A DNA stretch of 64,000 bases, taken from contig NC_052116.1 in NCBI RefSeq assembly GCF_012273895.1, forward strand, positions 2,046,001-2,110,000, written 5' to 3'. A model generated the notes under the pieces. That model had not been told where the DNA came from and made no database searches. It saw only the letters and a list, made by a program, of their open reading frames with translations. Position 1 is the stretch's first letter; every line of letters begins with the position of its first letter. The stretch comes from Zerene cesonia. Its lineage: Eukaryota; Arthropoda; Insecta; Lepidoptera; Pieridae. Made by a program: the position numbers and the translations under genes. Of the stretch, positions 46,853 through 61,318 are shown in pieces.

Positions 46853-48571
46853 CCTGCTGGGAAGAAATTTTTAGTCCTTAAAAGTTTTCCTTATGTTTTT
46901 GAGGTAGTGTCTGAAGGAATTTGTTTGTAGCTTTATATCTTTTAGTACATATGTGCCGGCATGTTCTTTTTTATATTGACAATTTATTGTTCTTACTTTT
47001 TCTTTTAGGTAACAAGCACGCGATTTTAAAAAGTAATATGCGTTATTAAAGATTATAATGCATCCCAATTTAGGACATCAATTATAGATACAGTGAAGTG
47101 TATAATTATATATTCCATCATCAGCTTTCAGGCAAAATTAAATTGGTTTCACGAAGCGTTTCCAATATAAGCGGCTTAAAAACTTTCCATAAACCCACCC
47201 AGTTCATTAATAATTGTATACACTTACACACACTCGCACACACACTCCGCGGCCAAAGTGTACCGTTGTTACGTCATTGCGTAACTAAAATCATTATTTT
47301 AGAATCATCGTAATACAGAATAAATGCAATCTTTTGTAGCTAGGTCTTCTATGTAATATTAAAAATCCAATCAAGCACAGTGCACGGAGAAGAATGGAAG
47401 GCAATTATTCTATTCTTCGTGGAGCCAAGGAGTGTGCATGCAATGTATAAAACATTAAACCGTCACAATACGAGATTTAAAGTGTCAGTTGCAGTTGTTA
47501 CGTAACATAAACTTTCAGCCGAATTGTATAGTTGCTAGCTGTGCCCCGCGGTTTCACTCACGTCGTACTTTTTGCCCTTAACCTTTCTCCATAAATGGAC
47601 TCTCTAAAACTGAAATAATTTTTCAAATCGGACCAGCTGTTTTTAAGATAAGCGTCTTCAAACAAAAAATCTCTTCAGCTTAATTTTATAAGTGTAAATG
47701 TATGTTGAATAAATAATAACGATTATAGGATCAGGTACATTATTTTAGTTTGTATAATGCGAAATGCTAAGATTGTCCCGATAATTAAATGTCGTTGGAT
47801 AAAAATAAGGAAACAATTATGATTTTACGCACACCAAATAATAAGACTTAGTATATAAGCAAGTGATGCCTCATGACGAATGTCTTTATAAAATGTCTTG
47901 TTCTTTCTTATTTCACAAATGCGAAAGTGTGTCACACCGTAGTACATGTGCATGTTATTTCTTTGTGCTTAAAGGCCTGGAGGAAATTGTGATAGTTTCA
48001 AATCCGTAGTAGGTAGTATAAAAAATAATCAACAATGCTTTTTAAATATAGCGTTAATAGAAATAGATTGTTTTTATAGCTGCATTAAATATTTTACAAA
48101 AATACAACAATATTTTTTTATTTGTACAGTTAATATAGTATGTTATCTGTGGTACAGTTCAGGCGAAGTAAGAACGAGTGGGTACTGAAAATATATATAT
48201 ATATTACATAGCATAAGTTCAATATAAAAACTTTCCAAGTCAAATAATTACGTAGCTTTAAGCTAATAGCGAGAAACTTTCGAACAAGATGTTAAGACAA
48301 TGAACGCTCAGAAAGTATAAAATCATCGTTTTAAAGCTGTATTTAGACAAAAGCAGTGAGCGTCTAGATAATGTCGTGTTTGTCACAACTAATTAATATT
48401 GTCAATGATTTAGTAATTATGGAAAATTTCGATTTGCAAGCTCTCACAGTACAATTAATATTTGACCGTAATGATACATACAACTTTTAATAAAACGCAT
48501 AATAATATGAGATACCTATAAACATTAAAATATGGACGCATCAGTCCCTAAGTGTGTCCCGAGCTACTTAC
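46853..48571 (-). other. Probable 5' intron or promoter-proximal region of the THSD7A-like gene
   Basis: No coding sequence seen. The acceptor-like TTTCTTCCCAG at about 46856-46866 suggests that the start-codon exon is spliced to an upstream exon. It contains an inverted Helitron-like copy. Confidence 0.45.
47535..47697 (-). mobile_element. Helitron-like element
   Basis: CTAGCTGTGCCCCGCGGTTT at the left, ending TTCAGCTTAATTTTATAAGT; same family as 11473. Confidence 0.55.
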
Positions 48572-48640
48572 AACATGATTGTCGTTCGGGCTTGATTCTC
48601 CTGCGTCTCGCCCCTTGGACTCGCGTGATTGACAACTATA
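48572..48640 (-). promoter_or_regulatory. Candidate 5' exon and promoter of the THSD7A-like gene
   Basis: On the minus strand a TATA-like CTATATAGTT (about 48634-48643) precedes a GC-rich stretch (CACGCGAGTCCAAGGGGCGA) that ends ATCATGTT with a perfect donor GTAAGT. If joined to the acceptor before 46852, an ATG in this exon would be in frame and add MFR in front of MAGRLW. Suggestive only. Confidence 0.3.
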
Positions 48641-51600
48641 TAGATTATTGACTAAGATGGCAAATAACGTATTACTACTAGTATACAATTATGTTATCTG
48701 TGGTATTACTTTTGTCGCAGAAGTCACATTGTTAAGGCGTGTGTATAAAGGCTTAAGAAACACACTGTGTGCAAAGGGGAAGTGGGTCATTCGAAAGTTC
48801 TCCGGGGAGTTAGTTCCTTTTACCAATAAAGTTCAAAGCTGAGTTCATACTATGGTTTTAAACATTCATGTGCCTTTGAGCCTTGCCGGAAATGATCAAA
48901 GGACTTTGTAACTAAGTCTAGATGTGTTTGTCGATGTTTAAATTATAGACATTTTATATTACATAATATGTTACCTTTGAATTATATCCCATATGAAGGG
49001 TTGTATTGGTACTTACTACTAAATATATATCAACTAATAGTACTGGGTGTAATTTTAACAGATTTTAGACACAGATTCAAGTCCCGAGGATCACAGGTGA
49101 ATTTTCGAATTTTCGAATGTATTTTTCGTGCTTCCTCAAAAATAAGGAAATATTTTCTCCAAGTGAATTACTCCATCTACAATATCAAGAGTACTTTACC
49201 TACAAGAGGTATTACGAAATTCCAGCAAGTCCAGTCTGAGCTAGCTTCTAGAAATTTTCAGTCACACCAGATTCGTGATCTTGATTTGTAAGTCAAGAAG
49301 TTGAATCTCGAAGCTCGCTCCTTTATGGATGATAGATAGTGTCATCCTCACATAAGTAAGCATCATCTTTATCAAAATGGAATATTCTTTGAGTCAATTT
49401 TGTATCTCTAAAGGATATACACCAAGTTTGACCCGTTCCTCTTAACACAAAACACATATTAGTATACTATACGTATTCCTAATTTAATATTTTCCTGTGT
49501 TTGATTACGATAGTATTATAATTGTATATTCTAGAGTCTACATCTCCACATGACCAAAGTGTAAAATATTCAAAACTGTTCGTGTTATTAAATACACATT
49601 TATTTCCTTTAAGGCAGGAAAAGGATACGGAATAAATCAAAACATGTACCGCTTAAAATTACAAACGCAAACAGAATCGTATTTCTCAATGAGTTAGCTC
49701 ATCAACCTTTTCTTTGATACCAATTTAACATGTTCGTAACATATTATATCTTTAGAGCTACGTTCGCTTCTGAAATTCATTCACAGACTTTTAAAGTCTA
49801 AATACGGTTTGAGAGTTTAACATTTAACATCTTGTTGCGATGTTCATTGACGTTTTGTGATATAATATGAAAAAGGTGAATTTCCGTATGATAAAATTTT
49901 AGATTCATAGTTACGTAACCAGGTTACCAGATGCTTTTCAGCGCGCAAAGCATGAAATTAGTTTTCCGGGCTGGAGAGGTTATTATAAAAGTTAACTGCA
50001 GTTTGCAGTTTTTGAGCCTCGGTAACCGGTTTGTTTCTTATGTTCTTAGGTGAAAGAATTTAATGAGTTGTTTTGCATCAACTTTCAGTTTTATCTTGTA
50101 AATACAGTTAAATCTGCTTTAACTTTTTACTCTTTGAAATAGTCTTTATTTCTAAAATTAAACACGCTTACTTTATGCAGGAGGTTAAGAATAATTACCA
50201 TATTCTCGCTCTAAAGGCGTTTAAACTTCCATGAATATAACATGTATAAACCAGTTAGGTACAGAATCAACACGAGATCTGAGAAATTTCATATAACAAG
50301 TCCCTACATATTATTAAAATTTCCGTCTGACGCGGGCAACATTTTAAAACCTTTTTATTTAACGAGTCATTACATAACAAATGGGAGGGAGGCAGGTTAT
50401 ATTTGTTTGGAAAAATGATGCGGTGAAAACATATGAAAATCCAGCGAGGATCGTTTGTCTTATTTTCATAACGAGTTGAAACGCGAGTCGGGGCCAACGA
50501 CCTCATTATCCTGAGGGTCTGACTCGCCACGTGTGGAAATTGTTTCTAGACGGGCTATTTAAGCCTCCCCATTTGTAAACATTTGTCTCGATTTGGGGTA
50601 TTTGTCAAAAGTGAGTTATAGGTTTGTATGGGTCAGCGTTAAAAGGTTTATTCTGTGGCTATAGTTGGTTCGGAATAGAATTGTGATCCCTTATAAATAA
50701 AACATACATTTATTTTATTTGTAAATTTGTCATCCCAGTTTATTTTTAATTTATTTAAATTAACAGAGAAGAGCAAGGTTCTTTAAAATAACAACAAATT
50801 TATATAGAATCTAGAGAAAAACAAAATGCCGGTTTTAACAATGATCAGTTCTTACAGTATTTTCTGCAATTCAAAAACAATCTTATTAATATGTTATTAA
50901 TCACAATTGTATGATTTATAAATTAGTTGAAAGCTAACGTGATAATTTAAGACATCTATGTAGGTACTTCATTTATATTGGCATATCAAATAATAAAAAA
51001 TAAATAAACTACAAAACATTTTTTATAACACAAAGGCTGAAAGCTACAATGGAAATATATATTCATAGTATCTATTAAATCAAACATCCCCTTGTCAAGT
51101 GGAAACTTTTTTAATAATAACATTTCTTATTCCACGGAATAGTCCCTACATCACAGCTGAAGGTTGAGACGTCGAGCGACGCTTATCGACGTGTTATATC
51201 TTTTCGGAGACAGAATGGGGTCGTTTCAACTCATGACCATTAAAGGTTATTTATTTTGCCCTCTATGGCATGTGATGTGATATAATTATGATAGAAATAA
51301 TGAGTACGTGTTTATTACAAAAAAAATCGTTGAAAGGTAGTTGATGAAAGAGTTTTTTATGAGTATATTTTATTTTATTTACCGAGCAATTTCTTAAATT
51401 TTTATAATTAGTAAAAAGAAAGATGTATTATTTATAATGTTTATTCTTAAATCAGCCAAGTAGACGTCGAAGGCTGTGTATCGGTCGGAGTTACAAAAAC
51501 TTAAATTCTTGAATTAGTACCACAAGATTAAAGTAAAATAGGTAACCATAATTGTACTTTGCTTAAATGCAGAAGTCAAAAGTCGTAGATAACAAAATAC

Positions 51601-52184
51601 AAAAAATAAATAAAAATTGTAGTTAAACCAATATACGTCGCTTTGCCGCGATACAGATTACACACGCTCGATAGCGGTTTCGAAATTCAAAAAAGAACAA
51701 ATTAACACATGCACCACAGATAACGAAACTTGCAAACTGTGCACATAACTATTAATGGCGCCAGATAGCGTTGCACGTAAAAGTAAATTGTGCGGAACTA
51801 GTTCTTAAAACTATAAAAGTTTATGGATACATTTTGCGGAGATGTAGACAATGGTGTACAATGTTACAATTTTGCTTCTAGTAGTCTTGTATCAGCAATT
51901 TCATGTTTATTTACATAGTTTGTCCACATTTACGACCATAACGAAAAATAAATGTGTAATTGGTTAGGGTTGAGATCTCGGTAGTCAAATAAAATGGGCT
52001 ATTAACATTGTTATACATCTGACATTTTACTATTAACAATGATATATTATAAGAAACAAGAATTCATGAAAAGCGCCAATATTTATGGGTAAATTCACAG
52101 GTTATTTGTTTTTTACCTAGAAGCATTTAGTATCAATATTGGTAACCAAAGAACTATCATTGCATTGGCATTATTTAATAGCTA

Positions 52185-52483
52185 TTTTTTTTATGTCACA
52201 GTCGGCAATGGATCTGGTGGGACGCCTTATGGTAAGCGCTACCACCACCCATGAACATTTAGAGAGGCATAAGTTCTATAGCAGACCTTACGCCTCTACA
52301 TATCGATTGCCGACTTTTTGGGAAGGGATTAAGAAAGTATTGGCGAGAGGAATAAATGAAAGGACTGGGAAGGAAAGCCATGTATGTGGGCCAATGCTAT
52401 TTCACGCCAGTCTTCTATGGGTGTGGTACTTCCCCGGTGCGAGCTGGCCCAATTCGTGCCGAAGCGTGCTCGGCTACCACATA
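52185..52483 (-). mobile_element. Poly(A)-ended retroelement, inverted, diverged copy
   Basis: 8 T, then ATGTCACAGTCGGCAATGGA; ends GCTCGGCTACCACA. Clearly older than the copy at 25038. Confidence 0.6.
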
Positions 52484-52759
52484 ATAAAAACTTGCTAAAT
52501 GCAAGCTTGTATAATTAGTTTTTTCTTTCTATGAAATACATTCAAACATTTTTTGAGTGTACATTCGGGCCACGGTTTTGGCTGGGGAATACGGCTCCGC
52601 TATCGAATATGCTCGATCGGCAAAAGCAATAACCTATTTTGTTGCTACTATAATATTATTTTCTGTTTCCCTTAGGACAACGGCGTCGTGTATTCTTGGA
52701 GTGAATATTTTTCTGAACTATAGTTCAACAATTTAGCCAACAATGTATTAATTTACTAG

Positions 52760-53072
52760 CCGCTCGTTCCGGCTCCGTACGGGTTTTCTACTTTAAATCA
52801 TTTCTTTGTAATGGATAAACTCAATAACTACGGGACCGATTTTAAAATTTCTTTTACCATTACAAAGCTGCAACTTCACTGTCTGAGTGTCATCCTACTT
52901 CCTACTAATATTATAAATGCGAAAGTTTGTGAGGATCGATTTATGTATATGTGTATGTTCATTACTCTTTAACGCAAAAGCTACTGAACCGATTGCAATG
53001 AAATTTGGTACGTAGATAATTGGACAACTGGAATAGCACATAGGTAACTTTTTATCACGATAATCCTACTCC
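52760..53072. mobile_element. Two adjoining Helitron-like fragments
   Basis: CTAGCCGCTCGTTCCGGCTC at 52760, then from 52900 TCCTACTAATATTATAAATG of a Lep1-like copy that lacks its 3' end. Confidence 0.55.
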
Positions 53073-53902
53073 AGAATTCAATCCCCGTTCAAATTTCAAC
53101 GTCTGCGTCGTATACACTTACGTCCAATCGTTATTATCAGCTACAATCATAAAAAGTTCAAAAACTTAAAATTGACAACATTAAACCTGGCACGTGGAAG
53201 CCATTAGCTCTCGTAAATTACATGAAATCATTTGGCACGGTTTCAAACCGGAGCAAGTTTAATTAAACTACCATTAACCAAATCCCCACTAAGATTGGAT
53301 AGTGTTCACGCATGAACTATCTCTAACATATTAGCGTAGTTAGATTGTATAGGCGACGTCAACATACCGCATGTAATGTGAATCCGTCATTAATAACTAA
53401 CAGTTTTAGTTATATATGTTAGTCTGTTACAATTTTGTATTTTATTCTTGGGATAGATAGACTATTGAGTGACAAGATAGAGAATATTTATGTGACGAAT
53501 TGAATACAATCATATAATCCTAAGAATATAGTGCAAGGAGTAATATTTGTTGCTCATTTGAGCAAAAACTTGTAGCGGAAACCTTATACTCAAATCCCTT
53601 ACGGCCTGTTTAATATCTTTCGTACATTAAAGTAAAGAAAATCTGCTTTATTGGAAAACAACGTAATACAATGAAAAAGCGTTCTATAAATGCGCAGCAA
53701 CATGGCTAGTTGGCTGAAATTTCGAAGCTCAGAGACGAGGCGGATATTGGAAATTTTGGAGGGGCATCCAATACTGTCACTTGACGAGCATTGCTACGTG
53801 ATAGCTGCTCACTATTTGAGTGCACAATAAAGGCAAAACAATACTCGTGTGTTGAAAAAGCTCTTTTAAAGCTAACGTGCCTTACCTTTGTTTTATAGAG
53901 CA

Positions 53903-54136
53903 CTAGCTTACCGCCCGAGGTTTCGTCCGCGTTCTCAGAGGAAAAGTAAAGAATACCATATAGTACCCGTTCCTGAACGATTTACGATTTTCAGGATAAA
54001 AACCATTCTATGTCCTATCGAATATCAAACTGTTTTTTACCAATTTTCATCGGAAGCGGTTCAGTGGTTTAGGTGTGAAGAAAAGGCAATAAGACAAACA
54101 AACAGAATTACTTTTATACTCATAATATTAGTAGAG
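53903..54136 (-). mobile_element. Helitron-like element
   Basis: CTAGCTTACCGCCCGAGGTT at the left, AAGCGGTTCAGTGGTTTAGG inside, ATAATATTAGTAGAGA at the right. Confidence 0.6.
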
Positions 54137-55240
54137 ATTTTATTGCAATTTAAGTTAAAAACGGCCTTTTTAAATGTTTGAATTCTTAATATATATAATG
54201 ATAAAATTTTATGTAACAAAGATCGTACTCAAACATCAATAGTATAAATAAAATTAAGTATTTTCAATTATGATGCAGAAAGCTCTTTTTTAAACAGATT
54301 ACAAATACGCTCTTATACGAACAAAGACTACATCTAAACATCTTATACTGCTTCACTTTACCGGGGAAAATGGTTTTTATTCAAATTACAAACAAACTGT
54401 AATAAAAACAAGGTTCTTCGTCTTTCAAAAGACTTGTATTGTTTTAAGTTCAACGAAGCAAGCTAGGTTAAAACGTGGAGTCACAAAGAATAAAAATTTG
54501 AATGTGCCTAGTACAAACTCGCTAGGACAGCGGTGACAGTATTTGCTTTTAATTAAATTTCACCCCCAGGGAGGCGTGGGGAGGCTTAACAGCGTAATTA
54601 ATAGACCTCTGTGTTTCGCTAAATTGTCACGTGTGTGGTGTCTGATTATATTTGTTGCGATAAGTAAATTCGGAGTTATGAAGAATAACAGTAGACGTGG
54701 AAATACATTTTTACGAGTTACTGTAGTACTGTAAAAAAGGCGATAATAATTTCATTGTGTACCAATAGTTTAAGGTATTGCCACAGATAAATACGTCTTA
54801 TTGGAAAGATTTGCGATATTCGTTTTTTGTAGTACCCAAATGTAAATAAAATATAGATTATTTATATTCTTCTATTTATACTCTTTATAAAAAAATAACG
54901 CAGATTGCAACGACAGTTCTAAATTTAAAAACAAATTGTTTTCTACATGAAACCAATCATATACTCATAAAGAAAATGTAATATTTAAATGCAGCGTATC
55001 CGGCGTTATCGATGAAATGTAGCTATATCGATAGGATCGGCTAATGAAACGCGTTGTTTGAAGAAGATTATTTCGAGTTATCGAATATGCAATATTTTGA
55101 ATTCAAAATGTTATGAATTTAAAAAACATTATGATTATTATTATTATATTTAGATAAACGATATCTGAGATGATCTGAACTCTATAAGTTTTAGTTAATA
55201 GTATAATATTTATTTATTTAACGTATTTATTCAAAAAACA

Positions 55241-55528
55241 GTGGTGGCACAGTAGTGAGGACCACGGTCTTCAAAATCGATAAGTCGGGGTTCGAGACCG
55301 GGCGAGCGTGCAGGAAATAAATTGATTTTTCAAATTATCTGCCCATGTAGATAACATCACCACTGCTTAAAACGGTGAAGGAAAACATCGTTAGGAAACC
55401 AAGAATTAAAAGTTCGACGACATGTGTTACTGCCTACCCGCCTACCTTGGCGTGGTGGAGCATGGCCTAAACCCTCATAGGAGGCCTGTGTCCCAACAGT
55501 GGGAACATATATAGGCTGATGATGATGA
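55241..55528 (+). mobile_element. tRNA-derived SINE, family 2, full length
   Basis: Box A TGGCACAGTAG, box B GGTTCGAGACC, body TGCCTACCCGCCTACCTTGG, end GGGAACATATATAGGCTGAT followed by a GATGATGAT tail. Confidence 0.8.
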
Positions 55529-55781
55529 ATGTATTTAGTCAATAGATACTTTAAAAAAGAGTTTGTCTCTTGAACTTTGACTTCGTGACCAATCACAATA
55601 CTTCTGTAATGCGTGTTCTAAATAAATATCTATAGTCAATATCAATTCTCGAGACTCAAACTATCTTTGTACCTTCCATCCAAATCGTTTCAGTGGTTAA
55701 GGCGAGAAGAAATAAAGACAGAGGTACTTCCGCATACACGTATATAATGCTTATCGTCCACGCAGTGAAGATAAACTCTAA

Positions 55782-55915
55782 GCAGTTGCCTATATGTTAT
55801 TCCAGTTGTCCAGCTGTCTGCGTACCAAATTTCATTGCAATCGGCTCAGAATTTTTGCGTGAAAGAGCAACAAACACCCACACATCCATACAAACTTTTG
55901 CATTTATAATATTAT
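55782..55915 (-). mobile_element. Lep1-like Helitron, truncated
   Basis: GTTATTCCAGTTGTCCAGCT through AAACTTTTGCATTTATAATA; the hairpin end is missing. Confidence 0.6.
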
Positions 55916-56284
55916 ATACTATGACTACGACTATGAGTAGGATAGGATATCATAGGATGTAAGGGTTAATGAGGATGTTATTCATAAAACTTCTGTCCGA
56001 TTCATTGACCAGCTGCAATCTCAACAAAAACAATAATTACCGCACTCAACTCCAAGCAAAGTCGTCAAGGAATAATGAACACTGGGCTTGAACAGTACTC
56101 GATTGCTCTTAGCTCTGTTGGCGAAACAACATCCGTCCCATTGAAAGCTTCAAGCGAGCTTGGAGAGTCGATGGCTTTTGCTTTTAATGGGGTTCGAGAA
56201 CGAACGATGATCAATGGTGATTTCTGAACCTAATTTCGACTGGGAGAAGTCGGATCAAAAATATAAGACATATATAAGGCACAC

Positions 56285-56480
56285 TGGATGTTCGTTCCTG
56301 CTTCGCCCGTGGTATATAGCCTATGTCACTCAGTGAATTTGCAGCTTTCTAATGGAGAAATAATATTGCAGCGGCAAAAGTAACACCTTTAAAGATGTCA
56401 ACTGTTTTACTATCATGTTTCATGAGATACAGTCTGGTTATAGAAGGACGGACGTACAGAAAAACCGGACAGATAGAGAA
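56285..56480 (-). mobile_element. Helitron-like fragment
   Basis: TGCTTCGCCCGTGGTATATA and GTCACTCAGTGAATTTGCAG match pieces at 27640 and 39795. Confidence 0.35.
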
Positions 56481-57067
56481 GTCTTACCCGTTTCACTAAA
56501 CCTTAAGTTTTTTAAAATATTTCTTTGTATAAATATCTACAAAAACTGTATGCAAATCAATAATCTTTACTGTTAAAATCTGCCTAAAATTGGACTGAAG
56601 GTAGCTATTTATACGAAAAAACATTCAATTATACAATACCTACAAATTATTTAAATAGCAAAGAAAATATTCAAACAAAGAACGCGGCAAAACCAATTTT
56701 ATTTAAATGTTGCCACACGTTTCGATAAAATGCGAAACAATAGCGTTAATCTAAAACAAAATTGTTGAAATTTGTTGCGAGGCCTGCGAATATTGCCCAG
56801 TGGCATATTTGGCACGGCGTGGGTTCGATGAACTTCGATACATATTCATATGCTTTGTATGCCAGTAATCGATACTCGGCTAGGTTATGCTGATGTGTTA
56901 TAGACGAAGTAGCCTATACTAATTAGCTTTTTATTTAAACGCCAATAAAGATACGTGTTGAGGATAGAGATGATTGTTACGTGATATCTCGATTCTTAGT
57001 TTGGCGAAATTATTTTATCATTAATTTTCTTATACTTTTTCTTTACGTCCATGTGTTTTTTTCGGTC

Positions 57068-57190
57068 CATCTATACTAATAATATAACGCTAAAGAGTTT
57101 GCTTGTTTGTTTGTTTCAGCTCAGGAACTACTAATTCTCTCACCGTTGGATATATACGTATTACCTGTGTACAAGGCTTGCATATACCAC
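57068..57190 (+). mobile_element. Helitron-like 5' fragment
   Basis: ATCTATACTAATAATATAAC then GCTCAGGAACTACTAATTCT; decayed. Confidence 0.4.
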
Positions 57191-60100
57191 GGTAAAGTCC
57201 AGTCAGATAGCTTATTTCCTTTTTTTAGATACAAAAGATTGAGCAACGTAAATAGCGTTGTAAAATCGTAATCGAAAATGCTGTTATAAAACTTAATCGT
57301 AAAAATGAAGAATAAACAACAACTGATATAAATATATCAAAACATTGCAAGTTTTGATATCTTTATGCTGAGTTCGATAGATATATGTAGATATAGTTAT
57401 GTCTACATATACTTCCGTTCTCATTGTGCTTAACAAACGCGTCACTTTGATCCCATTCTATTGGAGTAACGCCAATCTCATTTGTATTATACAGAATTTC
57501 AATAATCCATGTAATACTCTTCCATTTACACGAAAATATGGTTTCAATATACTGAGACTGTTAACGTAAACATAATTTTACATTTAACTTCACATCATCG
57601 TTGACCTCGTCGAGAGTTTTGCTTAAATAACGTTTTATTGAGATCTGTTCTTGTTTATTTTAAATCGTATTGTGTTGATGTTTCAGTTATTAAAATAGGT
57701 TTACGTAGCTTTTAAAATTATGAATAAGCTGTATTTTATAATTAATTTGTTTATCCGATATTTAATGTTGAATAAATGGAGCGATTCATGTTTAAAGTCA
57801 ACAGATTTCACTAAAAAATGTTACCCGCTTGATAGTGTTAGGCTTTGTTAGTGTGCGTGACATTCATATTTCATTGAAAGGCTGTGAGTGTGCGTGTCCC
57901 GTTCCCTAAGGAGTGGTCTCAAATGTACTATAGTAAAACTAAAAGTGCTGCACCGCCAAGTGTCTTGTTATCAGTTTAACGAGCCATTGTAAACGAGAAT
58001 TATAAACATTCCAGTAAAGCGGTACACAGCGCCATTGTCGCAGGATTGTACTACTTATTCTCGAATGTTCTATAAACGTCTGAACGCGATTCGATACTCC
58101 TAATTACCTGGATTAGTATCATATTGTTTCAATTTGAGCGCCCTTTATGGCTTTGCTACGCGAGTTTTACGTAGCTCAAGAAGCGCTACACTTGTAGCTC
58201 TGCTACGACGTTCAATGCTTTGTAGCTACTTTATCGTCGTAAGACTTAATTTAAAATATATCGAACATTTAATTAAAAAACCAAAATAACCAGTATGGAT
58301 GATACTGAACATATGGTCAGTAATGTGTTGAATTATAATTTTAACACAAGTCATTCAAGAATGCTTTGTTGTTGATACTTAAATTATTTTCATACGATAA
58401 TTCTTAAGTCATTTAATTCTATAGTTTATTCAATACTCACACGTATGTCGATTACGAAGTGAAGTCACGCGTAACTCGATCCACACCAAGTGGTAGTGGT
58501 AAAGCTAACATGTTCGCCGTCCATGAGAAAGAAGGCAAACAGATTAAACCCTAACACGCCAACCAACTTGTCTCGCTGACTGATGGTGTTTACGACTGTA
58601 CTTCTGTCTGCTTTTGAACACGTCTGTACACTTATTTGCTACAGTAAATTGCTTGGTACGCTTGTGCTTTTATTGTATTGACTCGTAGAACGGAGTTATG
58701 TAGTTGCTTTGTCGGATTGAATATAAATTTTATTCAAAACGTCATCAGAATACTGATGAGATATGAAGGATTTAATTTGTGTTTTGTTCTAGTACTATTT
58801 TTACTCCTATGTAAATAACCTTAATTCTTACATGTACTCTCATATTAATAAAAAGTGTTTTAATCTTCAAATTTAGAAAATGAAATAACTATGATATTTA
58901 TAATAATTTTAACACAATACAATACACAAGTTTCCACATACTAACTCAATGTATTCATTATCTATATCTCTCTATCTACAATTTATTCATTATTAACGTC
59001 AATTTAAATTTCGAATGTTCATATTTTCTATTTGTAAAAATGTCAAATTTCTTTTAAGAAAATATCCAGCTACCAAAATTTCCATTGTTTTACATAAATA
59101 CGACCGACGCTGTTCCCATTAAATTTACAGCCGAAACTTTCAGTTATACATAATGTACGTTTAACTTACCGCGTGAGAATAATTTTCGGTAGAAGCTCAG
59201 AATTCGGCGAAATAGATAAACTCCCAAACAATGGGCTAAATTAACAATACTGAAGTTATTCTAGAAATCCACACCCCAAGCCGAATATTAAACGAGAGAT
59301 GTAATTATACTCATTTAAGTTATTGTCGAAAATGCCTTCAGAAATGTTTGAATGATGATAATCAATTTTGAAACATTTCTTTTTACATTAACTTCAATGA
59401 AAGGGTTTTAGTGGATTATGTATTTCAAAACTTTATTGTTATTTAACTCACATAAAGTTTTAAAGGAATGAATTTTAAATTGGTATCCTACAACAGCTGA
59501 GAGTATTTAATGTGGTAAATAATACATACTGATAGTAATGTAAAAAGTGGAGATTTTTTTATTATTTTGACATGCAAATAAATAGATATTCATAGCTGGC
59601 ATAAATTAAATAGAAACATACATAGGAGTATTAAAAAACCTTCATAAACTATAGATTTTATAATTGTAAAAGAGAAGTCATTAAAATTACCATTGATGTC
59701 TAAAATTACAGTATTGATAAGTACGTAAGTACTGTATTTTCTTTATTTCTATCTATTTATTTTATAATTTATATATGAGTTTAAATTAATGAAAATCGTT
59801 CAGGAGAGAGCCGGACTTGCGACACAACGGGTTCCGTTCCAATAAGCGTAAGAGCAATTACAAAAAATATTGAACACTCATCCAATTATATCTCATAATT
59901 ATATATACTTATGTGTTTGTTGTGGCGGTAACAGATATAAATAATCTCCGAAAATTTCAGCAGTAGGGAATAGGGTTTCATTTGGGTTATGGCTTTGACC
60001 ATATTATTTATTTATTTTATTTTTTAGACGCCTTGACTAAATAAAAATATCAAGTATTTAATATCGCACGAATTTGTACAGATATTATTTATCATATCGT

Positions 60101-61094
60101 AAAAGAAATCGGGTGTTCTTCTCATTTCAATGGACATTTAAATCTATCCATAAGGTACTTAAATATCAATGTAGAGAGATTGTGTTTAAAATGTCGTCCA
60201 TATTTTGCCAGCGTTATTCGGCATTCAGTTAATATGCCGGTCACAAAGACCACTCGACCCATTGTTATGGTGAATTATATTGTGAATACCTGAACTGTGC
60301 ATTATTCACCTCTTCCTTTCAGTAATATTATGGAGTAGCATCAGTACGGTTTAGTTGTTTATTTATTATGCAGTTACTAGGTATTACAGTTAGTTCATGT
60401 GAATTTAGCTTCTTATATTTGTATATGTATAATTTAAATATAATTCCCAAAAACGAAGGAGGTTCTTAATTGTACAGTATCTTTATTTATTTTTGCTATA
60501 AGTAGAGTAGGTTTTCAACCGACTGGTTGTCTTTTGTCTGTTGTCCCGTTTTAGAAACTAAGGTGGTAACTCCCCTTTGGTGTTTTATATAGAAAATAAT
60601 TAAATTTTTAGTAGTAACTTCTAGTACCATTACAGTAATACAATGAAATTAAAAGTGAGATTAAAATTATGCCTATCCCTCGTAACACGCGTAATAAAAG
60701 TGTCCATAAAATTAAAAATTCAATTTCTTCTTGCTTCTAGAGAATTTTATTACTTCCAGTAAAAACGTAGCAATAAAACGGTTCGAGAGAAATTTTCAAA
60801 CAATTTTTACTATTCTTTTACATAAGTGCTCTTTGGGCTAATGCGATGCAATATCAAAGAAAGTTATATTTTCATATAAGTTAAAATAGAAGTTGTCTTA
60901 TACATTATTCTGTAGTTAAGTTTGTTTTTAGAATAAGTAAAATAATGTGATTAAATTATTAGGATATATTTCATTTATTTTTAATGTTTAGAAGTATTCT
61001 TCTCTTAATGAAAAAACATTTTATTCTAGATATTAGCGGATTTCTTATTTTCATTATTTAGGGATGTATTATTGTAAAATGGTTAACTGGGCGT

Positions 61095-61318
61095 TAAAAG
61101 TGGTAGCTTCCCCAGTAAGAGCTAACCCAATTCGGAAGCGTGCTCGGCTTTCTACTAATAAATGCGAAAGTTTGTAAGGATGTGTGTTTGTGTTTGTTAA
61201 TCTTTCACGCAAAAACTGCTGAACCGATTGCAATGAAAATTGGTACGTAGATAGCTGGAAAACTGGAATAACAGCAGTATAAGCAACTTTTTTATCCCGA
61301 TATTCCTACGGGACACGG
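61095..61318 (+). mobile_element. Retroelement remnant next to truncated Lep1-like Helitron
   Basis: GTGGTAGCTTCCCCAGTAAG to TGCTCGGCTT is a piece of the poly(A)-ended family in the plus reading. From 61151 TCTACTAATAAATGCGAAAG starts a Lep1-like copy that breaks off after ATTCCTACGGGACACGG. Confidence 0.55.

Noticed and set aside
58120..58640. Slightly GC-richer stretches with repeated GCTACG-like words
   Set aside because: No consistent frame, splice borders or inverted repeats that I could define.
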